From assembly GCA_002365175.1 (NCBI GenBank), contig DEZK01000004.1, positions 55,579-119,578 of the forward strand: a DNA stretch of 64,000 bases, read 5' to 3'. The notes below the pieces were generated by a model. It worked only from the letters and a program-made list of their open reading frames with translations. It was not told where the DNA came from and ran no database searches. The stretch comes from Raskinella chloraquaticus (SeqCode). Its GTDB lineage: Bacteria > Pseudomonadota > Alphaproteobacteria > Rhizobiales > UBA4765. This document shows positions 45,569-58,591 of this stretch, piece by piece (the first letter of the stretch is position 1; each line of letters starts with the position of its first letter). The position numbers and the translations under genes are program-made.

Positions 45569-46616
45569 CAGCCACCCCCTCGTTAACCGGTAACGGCTCG
45601 ACGCGGGTTCCAGGCGGATTTGCCCGCCGGTCAAGCCAAAGACGATCCAGATCACGGCGCAGGCGATAGGTGGCGACCTTCTCGGTAAAGGGCGCCGGTG
45701 CGCAGCCATCTTCGGGCCGGTACTGAAAGCCATGCCACGGACAGGTGACGCAGCCATCAATGATACGCCCCTCGCCGAGCGGACCGTTTTGATGGGCGCA
45801 TAGATTGGTCAGGGCCGAGAGCTTGCCATCATAGCGGAAGATCGCCACCTTCTCTCCCTCGCCAAGGTCGATGATGCGTGCCCGCTTGTCAGCAATCGTC
45901 GAAATCAGCCCGGCATCGACCCAGTTGTCATCGCCTGCCGTGCCCTCGGGCGCCCGGCTGACGGAGCGGGCGGCCAGATGCACGCCAACCAGACCCAGCG
46001 CGCTGGCGCAGACAATCATGACAAAGAATGGATCCCCGCTTCCCTGAAAACTGCCCAGCGCAATATGGGCAACAATGGCGCCATAGGCGAGGTAGATGAG
46101 CATGTGGAGCGATTTCCACAAACGGGGCGTCAGAAAGCTCAACCAGAAATCATGGCTGGTGAAGGCAAGAGCCAGAAGTATGACGAGGGCCAGAACGCCG
46201 AATATCTCGAAGGGAAATCCCAGCACCTGCCCGTAGCTGGTATTGGCCGAAAATAACGCCAGAAGCGGGTTGAGAGGGCTCAGGTTGAGATACCAGGAAT
46301 AGACATAATAGACATGGGCGCAGGCAACCGAGCAGGCAATCACCCCGAAATGGCGGCGATTATAGAGAAGCGGCAGGAAGCGCCGGTCAAGCCGCGACAA
46401 CGGCCCGATCGCCAGAATGAAGCTCACCAGAAGAAAGGCGCAGGAGCCGAACGCGCGCATGCGCAGGATCGCGTCATCGATGGGCCGGCTGACGAGCTGC
46501 AAGTTCGGCGCAAGTCGAAGATAGGCGATGATGTAGAGGAACATCGCCAGCAACACCACGCCATCATAGACAAGCTTGCTGCGGTACCAGATGACCGGCT
46601 TCAAAGTGACGCTCAC
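45558..46616 (-). CDS. Haem membrane domain (MsrQ/ferric-reductase-like) fused to a Rieske domain
   Basis: A 352-residue fusion. Residues about 1-220 hold six membrane helices with histidines placed as in MsrQ and ferric reductases (RRHFGVIACSVACAHVYY; WKSLHMLIYLAYGAIVAHIA). Residues about 245-340 are a Rieske 2Fe-2S domain with complete ligands: CAHQNGPLGEG, 16 residues after the first His, then CPWHGFQY. GTG 46616 shares four bases with the upstream stop. The fusion could move electrons between quinol or NAD(P)H-derived donors and a periplasmic partner. MsrP, the normal partner of MsrQ, is absent. Confidence 0.82.
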   Translation of the reverse strand: MSVTLKPVIWYRSKLVYDGVVLLAMFLYIIAYLRLAPNLQLVSRPIDDAILRMRAFGSCAFLLVSFILAIGPLSRLDRRFLPLLYNRRHFGVIACSVACAHVYYVYSWYLNLSPLNPLLALFSANTSYGQVLGFPFEIFGVLALVILLALAFTSHDFWLSFLTPRLWKSLHMLIYLAYGAIVAHIALGSFQGSGDPFFVMIVCASALGLVGVHLAARSVSRAPEGTAGDDNWVDAGLISTIADKRARIIDLGEGEKVAIFRYDGKLSALTNLCAHQNGPLGEGRIIDGCVTCPWHGFQYRPEDGCAPAPFTEKVATYRLRRDLDRLWLDRRANPPGTRVEPLPVNEGVADGG

Positions 46617-46999
46617 CGCCCGCTCTCCACTGACATTGCCCGCTGGTCGATCGGCACGGCAGGCAGCTCGTACGGGCCGCTCTGGCGCAGCGCCAGTGCC
46701 GCAACCAGCATGATCGGCAAAACGACCGCCAAGGTTTTCCACGCCGCCGCGTGGCGCGCCAGAAAAGAGCGACGGACGCTCATATCAGCGCCCCGCCCCT
46801 GCACAATCTGCCACCATCGCCACAAGACGAGCGGCCACAACATGACAAGACCGGGCACGATCAGCGGGCGAAACGCGTAGGCGCCGCGCGCTGAGGGCTC
46901 AACACGGTCAATCCCCAGCAACAGGAACAGCAAAGCCGCCACGAGGCCAGCCGCGCCATAGGCATAAAGAAAGGAAACGATTGCCTGCGACACGACCAC
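46613..46999 (-). CDS. Three-helix membrane protein, first gene of a redox operon
   Basis: A 128-residue protein with three likely membrane helices (about residues 8-28, 45-62 and 85-103) and the motif GLVMLWPLVLWRWWQI between. The start is GTG 46999 (or 46993). It overlaps the haem-Rieske fusion gene by four bases, so translation is coupled. No domain is recognised; it may be the membrane partner of the fusion protein. Confidence 0.6.
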   Translation of the reverse strand: MVVSQAIVSFLYAYGAAGLVAALLFLLLGIDRVEPSARGAYAFRPLIVPGLVMLWPLVLWRWWQIVQGRGADMSVRRSFLARHAAAWKTLAVVLPIMLVAALALRQSGPYELPAVPIDQRAMSVESGR

Positions 47000-47102
47000 C
47001 CCGCACCTCGTATTGACAGGCGAACCTAACCCGAGATGGCTGTCGAAAACAGTAGGGAATGCCCGTAGACCGATAATCGTTTTACGAGTTTATGCGCGGG
47101 CA

Positions 47103-48521
47103 TCAGCGCGGCAGGGCGCTGCTGCCCATCAGTTGAAGATCAACCGCGCGGGCTGCCTGGCGTCCTTCGCGAATGGCCCACACCACGAGCGATTGACCGC
47201 GCCGCATATCGCCTGCCACCCACACTTTGGGATGGTTCGTGAGATAGGCCATATCGTCGGCAACAACATTGCCGCGCTTGTCGAGCGACAGAGACAGGTC
47301 TTTCACCGGCCCGTCATGCATCGCATGCGCAAAACCGATGGCAATCAGCACGAGGTCGGCTGGTATGTGAAATTCGCTTCCCTCAACCGGCTGGCGACGG
47401 TCATCGACACGGGCGCACAAGACGCGCTTCAGCCTGCCATTCTTGCCTTCAAGCCCAAGCGTCGCCGCCCAGAATTCGCGCGCCGCCCCTTCGGCCTGTG
47501 ATGACGAGGTTCGGAATTTGGTCGGCCAATAAGGCCATACGGTGAGCTTGTTTTCGCGCTTGGGCGGCTCAGGGCGAATGTCGAGCTGAGTGACCTGCAA
47601 GGCCCCTTGGCGGAAGGCTGTGCCGATGCAGTCGGACGCCGTATCGCCACCGCCGATGACGACGACTTTCTTGCCCGCGGCATGGATCGGCACTTCGGGG
47701 ATGACCGGCTCATGGCCGACACGCCGGTTCTGCTGCACCAGATAGGGCATGGCGTAATGCACGCCCTCAAGCTCCAGGCCCGGCAGCTGCGGATCGCGTG
47801 GAAATTCAGCGCCGCAGGCAAGAACCACTGCGTCATGGGCCTCCACCAGCTCGCCTGCTGCCAGCGTATGGCCGATGCTTTGGCCGAAATGGAAGGTGAC
47901 GCCTTCCGCTTCCATCTGGTTGACGCGGCGGTCGATCAGCCATTTTTCCATTTTGAAATCAGGAATGCCGTAGCGCAGAAGCCCCCCGGCGCGCGGTTCA
48001 CGCTCATAAAGATGAACCTCATGTCCGGCCCGTGCCAATTGCTGGGCGCAAGCCAGCCCCGCCGGACCAGCCCCGACGATCGCAACACGCCTGCCCGTGC
48101 GCTTCTTGGGGGGCTCTGGATGGATCCACCCCTCCGTCCATGCACGGTCGACGATGGATTGCTCCACCGTCTTGATCGCGACCGGAGCATCCTCGAGGTT
48201 CAGGGTGCAGGCTTCCTCGCAGGGCGCAGGACAGACACGGCCGGTGAATTCAGGAAAATTATTGGTCGAGTGCAGATTGCGCGAGGCCTCCTGCCAGTCC
48301 CTGGCGTAGACGAGATCGTTCCAGTCGGGGATCTGGTTGTTGACCGGACAGGCCGTATGGCAATAGGGCACGCCACAATCCATGCAGCGCGCCGCCTGCT
48401 TCTCCACATCGCGCTCGTCAAGCGCCAGCGTGAATTCGCGAAAATGGCGCACGCGATCACCCGCCGGCTGGTACTTCTGCTCCTGCCGGTCAATCTCCAG
48501 AAATCCCGTGACCTTGCCCAT
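47103..48521 (-). CDS. gltD: Glutamate synthase, small subunit
   Basis: A 472-residue NADPH-dependent subunit that feeds electrons to the large subunit for glutamate formation. The N-terminal iron-sulfur part has CMDCGVPYCHTACPVNN and CPAPCEEACTLNLE; two nucleotide-binding motifs follow, VAIVGAGPAGLACAQQL (FAD) and VVVIGGGDTASDCIG (NADPH). The usual ending WVAGDMRRGQSLVVWAI is present. ATG 48521 was chosen over an upstream open stretch. It follows gltB in the same direction, about 100 bases apart. Confidence 0.95.
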   Translation of the reverse strand: MGKVTGFLEIDRQEQKYQPAGDRVRHFREFTLALDERDVEKQAARCMDCGVPYCHTACPVNNQIPDWNDLVYARDWQEASRNLHSTNNFPEFTGRVCPAPCEEACTLNLEDAPVAIKTVEQSIVDRAWTEGWIHPEPPKKRTGRRVAIVGAGPAGLACAQQLARAGHEVHLYEREPRAGGLLRYGIPDFKMEKWLIDRRVNQMEAEGVTFHFGQSIGHTLAAGELVEAHDAVVLACGAEFPRDPQLPGLELEGVHYAMPYLVQQNRRVGHEPVIPEVPIHAAGKKVVVIGGGDTASDCIGTAFRQGALQVTQLDIRPEPPKRENKLTVWPYWPTKFRTSSSQAEGAAREFWAATLGLEGKNGRLKRVLCARVDDRRQPVEGSEFHIPADLVLIAIGFAHAMHDGPVKDLSLSLDKRGNVVADDMAYLTNHPKVWVAGDMRRGQSLVVWAIREGRQAARAVDLQLMGSSALPR

Positions 48522-48623
48522 CAATCCTGACTTTCGAATATCGTTGCCATCAACCGGCAATCTGCTGCCAATGCCTGTCCACCCCCGCAACCGCCATGCG
48601 GTGCGGCCAGCCCCATACCACCC

Positions 48624-53339
<4,716 letters not shown>

Positions 53340-53643
53340 GCGTGCCTCCATCCGTTCCGTCCGTCATCGTCAGGGCAAACTGATCGGCTCTGCCCCTGCG
53401 AAAATATGGCAACATACCTGTCCTAAACGAAAGCGCACCCTGCCACAGCTTGCAACCCCTCACAAGCCGCCAGTGCCATCGCTCAACATAGTCTTTCGTA
53501 AACTCCGTCTTGGCCATACCAATGATTGCGAATAATGACCATCCACGGCAATCAAACACCAATCAACCGGCCCCGCGGTTGATCCTTGCGTTTTACGCAG
53601 CCACATTGTGGGCTTGGTATTCAAATTTGGGAAAGCAGCAGCA
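53340..53643. promoter_or_regulatory. Divergent spacer between gltB and the threonine aldolase gene
   Basis: These 304 bases must hold both promoters. A hairpin-forming inverted repeat, ATCAACCG with CGGTTGAT (53562-53569 and 53576-53583, six-base loop), lies closer to the aldolase side. No further gene is supported here. Confidence 0.4.
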
Positions 53644-54714
53644 ATGTCATTTGCGAGCGACAACTGGGCGGGTGCCAGCACACCCGTCATCAATGCGGTA
53701 TCGGCAGCCATGCAGGCCGGACCGGCGACCGCCTATGGCGCCGACGAATGGACCGGGCGGGCTGAACAATCCATTTCAGCCTTTTTCGAGCGCGATTGCG
53801 CCGTTTTTTTCATGACCTCCGGCACGGCCGCCAACGCGCTGGCGCTTGCCCATGTAACGCCGCCCTGGGGCACCATCTATGCCCATGAGATGGCACATGT
53901 CGCGACCAGCGAATGCGGCGCGCCGGAATTCTACAGTGGCGCCAAACTCCATGGCGTTGCAGGGGCAGGCGCAAAAATCGCGCCGCAAGCGCTGGATGCG
54001 GCCATCTCCCGGGCCCGGCGGGGAGATGCGCATTCGACGCAGCCAGCGACCTTGAGCCTCACCAATCTCACCGAGTGCGGCACCTGCTATACACCCGCCG
54101 AAATCACCGCGCTCGCGGCTCTGGCGCATGCGCATCATCTCACCGTCCATCTTGATGGCGCCCGTTTCGCCAATGCTCTCGTCAGTACCAATGCCAGCCC
54201 CGCCGCCATGACATGGCAAGCCGGTGTCGACGTCATGTCGCTCGGCGCCACCAAGAACGGCGCCATGGCGGCCGAAGCGGTCGTTTTCTTCGATCCTGCC
54301 CGCGCCAGTGATTTTCTCTATCGTCGCATGCGTGGCGGCCATCTTTTATCTAAAATGCGGTTCGTTGCCGCCCAGGTCGAGGCCTGGTTGAAAGACGATC
54401 ACTGGCGCGATCTGGCAGCCCATGCCAACGCCATGGCCAAGCGCCTTGCTGATGGCCTCGTCACGAGCGGATTGATGCTCGCCTGGCCAGCTGACGGCAA
54501 TGAGGTGTTCCCCATCATGCCGATGGCGCTTGCCGATCACTTGCGTCAGTCAGGCCATGTTTTCTACCCCTGGCCAGGCGCATCATCACTTGCAGCTGGC
54601 GCGAGCCTGAAACCGCATGAGGAAATTTCCCGCCTTATCTGTTCGTTTCAAACAAAAGTGACGGACGTGGATGATTTTCTTGCCGCGCTCGCCACCGCGC
54701 GCCGCCAGGCCTGA
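53644..54714 (+). CDS. Low-specificity L-threonine aldolase (PLP-dependent)
   Basis: A 356-residue fold-type I PLP enzyme, which cleaves threonine or related beta-hydroxy amino acids to glycine and an aldehyde. It starts SFASDNWAGASTPVINA. The catalytic Lys204 is in SLGATKNGAM. Other marks are GTAANALALAH, HEMAHVATSECGAPEF and HLDGARFANAL. The ATG at 53644 was preferred to an upstream GTG. An SDR gene follows 25 bases later. Stereopreference is not evident. Confidence 0.88.
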   Translation: MSFASDNWAGASTPVINAVSAAMQAGPATAYGADEWTGRAEQSISAFFERDCAVFFMTSGTAANALALAHVTPPWGTIYAHEMAHVATSECGAPEFYSGAKLHGVAGAGAKIAPQALDAAISRARRGDAHSTQPATLSLTNLTECGTCYTPAEITALAALAHAHHLTVHLDGARFANALVSTNASPAAMTWQAGVDVMSLGATKNGAMAAEAVVFFDPARASDFLYRRMRGGHLLSKMRFVAAQVEAWLKDDHWRDLAAHANAMAKRLADGLVTSGLMLAWPADGNEVFPIMPMALADHLRQSGHVFYPWPGASSLAAGASLKPHEEISRLICSFQTKVTDVDDFLAALATARRQA

Positions 54715-54739
54715 GAGAAACTGCAAAAAGGAGAACGAT

Positions 54740-55441
54740 ATGGGCGAACGTGTAGCCATCATCACCGCCGGCGGCAGCGGCATGGGGGCGGCAGCTGCCC
54801 GCCGTCTTGCGGCTGACGGCTTTTCGGTCGCCATCCTCTCCTCGTCCGGCAAAGGCGAAGCCCTGGCCGGGGAACTGGGCGGCCTTGGCGTCACCGGTTC
54901 CAACCAGTCGAATGCGGATCTCAGCCGCCTTGTCGACCGCACGCTTGAGCGCTGGGGGCGCATTGATGTCCTCGTCAACAGCGCTGGCCATGGGCCACGC
55001 GCCCCTCTCCTCGACATATCGGACGAGGACTGGCATCGCGGCATGGAGGTGTATTTCCTCAATGTCGTTCGCCCGGCACGGCTGGTGACCCCGATCATGC
55101 AGAAGCAGAAGGGCGGGGCGATCATCAACATCTCGACCTTCGCCGCCTTCGAGCCGGACGCGAATTTTCCCACATCCGGCGTCTTTCGCGCCGGGCTTGC
55201 CGCCTATACCAAACTCTTTTCCGACCGCTACGCGGCTGAAAACATCCGCATGAACAACGTTCTTCCCGGCTTCATCGACAGCTTCCCGCCGAAGGAGGAA
55301 TTCCGCAGCCGTATTCCGCTCGGGCGCTATGGCAAGGTGAGCGAGATTGCCGACACCATCGCCTTTCTGGCATCGCCCGGCGCTGCCTATATCACGGGGC
55401 AGAATTTGCGCGTGGATGGCGGGATCACCCGGTCCGTGTAA
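54740..55441 (+). CDS. SDR-family oxidoreductase with an altered catalytic site
   Basis: A 233-residue Rossmann protein with the cofactor motif TAGGSGMGAAAA at residues 9-20, the DVLVNSAG block and a normal C-terminus (AYITGQNLRVDGGI). At the catalytic position the family has Ser...Tyr-x3-Lys; here Ser132 is kept, but Tyr and Lys are replaced by Ser146 and Arg150 (TSGVFRAGLAAYTK). It may be inactive in the usual way or use another mechanism. An AAAAAGGAG site precedes the ATG. It follows the threonine aldolase gene. Confidence 0.8.
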   Translation: MGERVAIITAGGSGMGAAAARRLAADGFSVAILSSSGKGEALAGELGGLGVTGSNQSNADLSRLVDRTLERWGRIDVLVNSAGHGPRAPLLDISDEDWHRGMEVYFLNVVRPARLVTPIMQKQKGGAIINISTFAAFEPDANFPTSGVFRAGLAAYTKLFSDRYAAENIRMNNVLPGFIDSFPPKEEFRSRIPLGRYGKVSEIADTIAFLASPGAAYITGQNLRVDGGITRSV

Positions 55442-55457
55442 GCGCATCCTCGAGCCC

Positions 55458-55490
55458 ACAAAAAAGGCGCCCCTCTGGGAAGGGGGCGCC
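55458..55490 (-). terminator. Intrinsic terminator for hsp20
   Basis: On the minus strand an 8-bp stem (GGCGCCCC with GGGGCGCC at 55466-55473 and 55483-55490) with a nine-base loop is followed by six T's. It begins about 30 bases past the hsp20 stop. Confidence 0.75.
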
Positions 55491-55518
55491 CCTTGTCAGT
55501 TTAACCGCTCCGAAACGC

Positions 55519-55992
55519 TCAGGCGGCCGTCTTGACGCCTTCAATCTTGGCGCCTTCCAGCGCCCGCGAAGCACCGGCCTTGATCGGAATGAGCTTGGGC
55601 TTCTTGGCTTCCGGGATCTCGCGCACCAGATCGATGTGCAGGAGGCCGTTTTCCAGCACCGCACCCACCACCTGGACATGATCGGCGAGCTGGAAGCGCC
55701 GCTCGAAGGAACGCCCGGCAATGCCCTGGAACAGCACCTCGCGCTGATCGTCAGCTTTTTCGGCCCTGTCGCCGCGCACCGTCAACGCCAGTTCCTTGAC
55801 CTCGATGCTGAGGTCCTTTTCGGCAAAGCCGGCAACCGCGATCGACACGCGATAGGCATTTTCCGCCGTGCGCTCGATATTATAGGGCGGATAGGCCGGC
55901 ACGGTCTCGGCGCCACCGACCTGATCAAGAATCTGGAACAGCCGGTCGAAGCCAACGGTTGAACGATAAAGCGGGGAAAAATCGATACGCAT
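55519..55992 (-). CDS. Small heat-shock protein (Hsp20/IbpA type)
   Basis: A 157-residue chaperone that holds unfolding proteins until refolding. The alpha-crystallin domain is marked by YNIERTAENAYRVSIAVAGF, LSIEVKELALTVRGDR, the strand GRSFERRFQLADHVQVVGAVLENGLLHIDLVR and the final IPEAKKPKLIPI. The start MRIDFSPLYRSTVGFDRLF is the usual one. Upstream are a heat-shock promoter and a thermosensor leader; downstream is a terminator, so it is a single-gene unit. Confidence 0.93.
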   Translation of the reverse strand: MRIDFSPLYRSTVGFDRLFQILDQVGGAETVPAYPPYNIERTAENAYRVSIAVAGFAEKDLSIEVKELALTVRGDRAEKADDQREVLFQGIAGRSFERRFQLADHVQVVGAVLENGLLHIDLVREIPEAKKPKLIPIKAGASRALEGAKIEGVKTAA

Positions 55993-56111
55993 GACATATC
56001 CTCCTCAAGAAGCGACATGATGGCGACCACAGGCGCAGGCCCGCAGGCGCACGTGAACACAAACCGGCCCACGGGGCCCGGCCTGTCATGGCTCCCGGTT
56101 GGGCCGCCACA
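55993..56111 (-). ncRNA. ROSE-type RNA thermometer in the hsp20 leader
   Basis: The hsp20 leader ends with a hairpin that covers the ribosome site. Reading the mRNA, TCGCTTCTT pairs with GAGGAGGA, so the Shine-Dalgarno is hidden (AGGAGG at 56005-56000). The anti-SD strand carries TCGCT at 56015-56011, matching the ROSE motif UYGCU, with the G left unpaired as in Bradyrhizobium ROSE. Upstream GC-rich stems (around 56045-56085) are also as expected. Heat would melt the last hairpin and allow translation. The 5' end is inferred from the promoter. Confidence rests on motif and pairing by eye. Confidence 0.75.
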
Positions 56112-56117
56112 AGGGTG

Positions 56118-56145
56118 ATGTAGGAAACGATCAAACGGACACAAG
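56118..56145 (-). promoter_or_regulatory. Heat-shock (RpoH) promoter of hsp20
   Basis: On the minus strand, CTTG at 56145-56142 is followed after 17 bases by CCTACAT at 56124-56118. The alphaproteobacterial RpoH pattern is CTTG, 17-18 bases, CYTATNT, so the match is six of seven in the second box. Start of transcription would be near 56111. Confidence 0.65.
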
Positions 56146-56291
56146 GGCGGCGACAGAAAAAATATAACAAACGCGGCTGAAACCGGGCGGATCAGATGAA
56201 TCGGGCGTGAACAGGCAGGTAGCGTCCGGTTCAAGCAGGCGCCGGTATACGGGACGCCAACATGATCGCTTTTTGCCTGCCGGATATCCTT

Positions 56292-56561
56292 ATGCGTCGT
56301 CGCTCCCTCTTTCTCATCCTTGCCAGCCTGTCGGCGCTCACCTTGCCGTTGGCTGCCCAGATCTTCACCAGCAAGCCGGCAGCGCCTCCGGATAGCGAGA
56401 CGATCAGCGCTTTGCTGCTGCGGCGCGGCTATCGCCACCTGGGTGACATCCGCAAACGCGGCGATGTCTATCTGGTGAGCGCGACCAGCGCACGTGGCGA
56501 CCGGCGCCAACTGGTCGTAGCCAGCGATGGCACGATTGTCGGCGAGCGTCCTCACCCCTGA
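56292..56561 (+). CDS. Short exported protein, PepSY-like, unknown function
   Basis: An 89-residue protein with a signal peptide (about residues 1-22, MRRRSLFLILASLSALTL) and a small alpha-beta part, ISALLLRRGYRHLGDIRKRG, DVYLVSATSARGD and RQLVVASDGTIVG. The pattern resembles a single PepSY-type unit, often a periplasmic inhibitor or binding domain. An ATG ten codons upstream (56262) is an alternative start. No partner gene is clear. Confidence 0.6.
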   Translation: MRRRSLFLILASLSALTLPLAAQIFTSKPAAPPDSETISALLLRRGYRHLGDIRKRGDVYLVSATSARGDRRQLVVASDGTIVGERPHP

Positions 56562-56720
56562 CCGGGCGCTCCGCGCCACGTCCCTCAGTGCCATGCCGGC
56601 CAATCAGCTCTAGGTTAGCGCGCGAGCGACTGGTAGAGGGACATGATACGATTGAGGTCTTGTGTCAGGAGCCGGACCGGATCCCGACCCTGATCGTCCC
56701 TTCTGTCCGCGAGAGCGTCG

Positions 56721-57677
56721 ATGCCGTTGATCGCCACCCCTGCTAATCCCGTTCCTGATGGCGCACGCGTGGAGATGATCCAGGCAAGCGACGCGATCAG
56801 CCTGCGCACGGCCAGCTGGCTTGCCACATCCGGCCAGGGCCGGGGCACCATCTGCCTGTTACAGGGGCGGGCCGAATACATCGAAAAATATTTCGAGACC
56901 ATCACCAATCTGCGCGCCAAAGGCTTTGCGGTAGCGACCCTTGACTGGCGGGGCCAAGGCGGCTCTCAACGCTTGTTGTCCAACCCGGGCAAGGGCCACA
57001 TCAGCCATTACGACCGCTATGAAACCGATCTGGTGGCCCTGTTCGAGCAGGTCGTCAGGAAAGATTGCCCGCCGCCCTATTACGCGCTTGCACATTCAAC
57101 GGGGGGGCTGATTGTGCTGCGCTTCATGACCCGCCGGGCACGCTATTTCGAACGCGCGGTATTGACCTGTCCCTTTCTCGGGCTTGGAACATCCTATGAG
57201 CCCGTGGCCATCGCCCGTCTTCTGGTGCGCGTGGCAAACGAGACCGGCTTCGGGCGATTTTTTATCCCGACCGGCAGTGCCAAGCCCGGCGACAACCAGC
57301 CGTTTCTCGGCAATGTGCTGACGTCGGATGAGGCGCGCTATGCGCGCAACGCCGCCATCATCGCGGCAGCGCCGCAGCTAGGCATCGGCTCCCCGACCAT
57401 CGGCTGGGTCGGCGCCTCGCTTGCTGCCATGGCCGATATCGAGAGTGAAGGTGTGATGGAACAGACCAAGGTGCCTTTACTGATCCTCAGTTCTGGTAAC
57501 GACGCTATCGTTTCCAATCGCGCCATTGACGCCATCGCCCGGCGTCTGCCGATGGCCCGCCATCTCACGATCACCGGTGCCCGCCACGAATTGCTGATGG
57601 AACGAGATATCGCGCGTGAGCAGGTCTTGGCGGCGATTGATACTTTTTTCAGCGATGACAGTGGCCGAACACGCTGA
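56721..57677 (+). CDS. Alpha/beta hydrolase (lysophospholipase-like, PldB type)
   Basis: A 318-residue cytoplasmic hydrolase of the serine aminopeptidase S33 type. The start TICLLQGRAEYIEKYFETI carries the oxyanion region, VATLDWRGQGGS follows, and the nucleophile is Ser126 in YALAHSTGGLIVL. The acid in LLILSSGNDAIVSN and the His in ITGARHELLME complete the triad. It is transcribed alone; probable substrates are lysophospholipids or monoacylglycerols. Confidence 0.87.
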   Translation: MPLIATPANPVPDGARVEMIQASDAISLRTASWLATSGQGRGTICLLQGRAEYIEKYFETITNLRAKGFAVATLDWRGQGGSQRLLSNPGKGHISHYDRYETDLVALFEQVVRKDCPPPYYALAHSTGGLIVLRFMTRRARYFERAVLTCPFLGLGTSYEPVAIARLLVRVANETGFGRFFIPTGSAKPGDNQPFLGNVLTSDEARYARNAAIIAAAPQLGIGSPTIGWVGASLAAMADIESEGVMEQTKVPLLILSSGNDAIVSNRAIDAIARRLPMARHLTITGARHELLMERDIAREQVLAAIDTFFSDDSGRTR

Positions 57678-57808
57678 TCAACGCCGCTTCACGCCGCCAC
57701 CCGCCTTGTTGAAGCAAATTGCGTTTACACGGCATCGCAACCTGCTCTTATCTTGTTGTTTTCGCATGCTGTTATCGAAAAACAGGCTTCACTTTTTCGC
57801 AGCATGCT

Positions 57809-58591
57809 CTAGCCGTTGAGGTGACGCAACGCCGGCTCAATGAGCCGCCTGTCGCCCACCGCCAGAACATCGCCACCGGCTCGGGCACGCCTGCCCTGCC
57901 AGTCGACCACGGCGCCGCCGGCAGCCTCGATGATCGGCACGGCGGCGATGATGTCATGGTCATCGAGCCCCGTCTCGACCACCATATCAATGGTGCCGAG
58001 CGCCACCAGGCAGAACGCGTAACAGTCGACACCAAAGCGTGTAAGCTTCACGCTGTGGCTGAGCCGCGAAAACCGCTCGCTCCTGTCGCCACGGAACAAG
58101 GTGGGGCTGGTTGAAAACAGCGTTGCCTCGCCAAGGCCGGCACAGCGGCGGCAATGCAAGGGCGCGTCAACCCCGCCGCGTCGATAACGCGACCGGCCAC
58201 CGCCACCATAAAACCGCTCATCGGTAAACGGATGGGCGATCGAACCGAGGCATGGCTCGCCCCCCTGCATGAGGCCGATCATGGTTCCCCACAGCGGCAT
58301 GCCGGACACGAATTGCCGCGTCCCGTCAATCGGATCGAGATGCCAGACGCGACCGGCCTGCGGCTTGTGGTCGGGAAATTCCTCGCCCGCGATCCCGTCA
58401 TCAGGATATCGCGCCATGATGAGACGCCGCAACGTCAGCTCCGCCTGGCGATCAGCTTCCGTCACCGGATCAAAATCACCCGGCTCATTGCCCTTGCTGT
58501 CGACAACCAGATGCCCCCGAAACATCGGCAAGGTGACCGCCTGCGCCGCATCATTTAATTCGTCAAGAAAGAGAAATTCGTCGCAAACCAT
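57809..58591 (-). CDS. hisN: Histidinol-phosphatase-type inositol monophosphatase family protein (HisN-like)
   Basis: A 260-residue member of the inositol monophosphatase superfamily. Metal motifs are FDPVTEADRQAE, IAGEEF, WHLDPIDGTRQFVSGMPLWG and DDHDIIAAVPIIEAAGG. The TRQFVSG form with PLWG and the AVGDRRL ending are typical of HisN, the histidine-pathway phosphatase of alphaproteobacteria. No other his genes are adjacent. It differs from the SuhB-like gene at 5.3 kb. Confidence 0.8.
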   Translation of the reverse strand: MVCDEFLFLDELNDAAQAVTLPMFRGHLVVDSKGNEPGDFDPVTEADRQAELTLRRLIMARYPDDGIAGEEFPDHKPQAGRVWHLDPIDGTRQFVSGMPLWGTMIGLMQGGEPCLGSIAHPFTDERFYGGGGRSRYRRGGVDAPLHCRRCAGLGEATLFSTSPTLFRGDRSERFSRLSHSVKLTRFGVDCYAFCLVALGTIDMVVETGLDDHDIIAAVPIIEAAGGAVVDWQGRRARAGGDVLAVGDRRLIEPALRHLNG

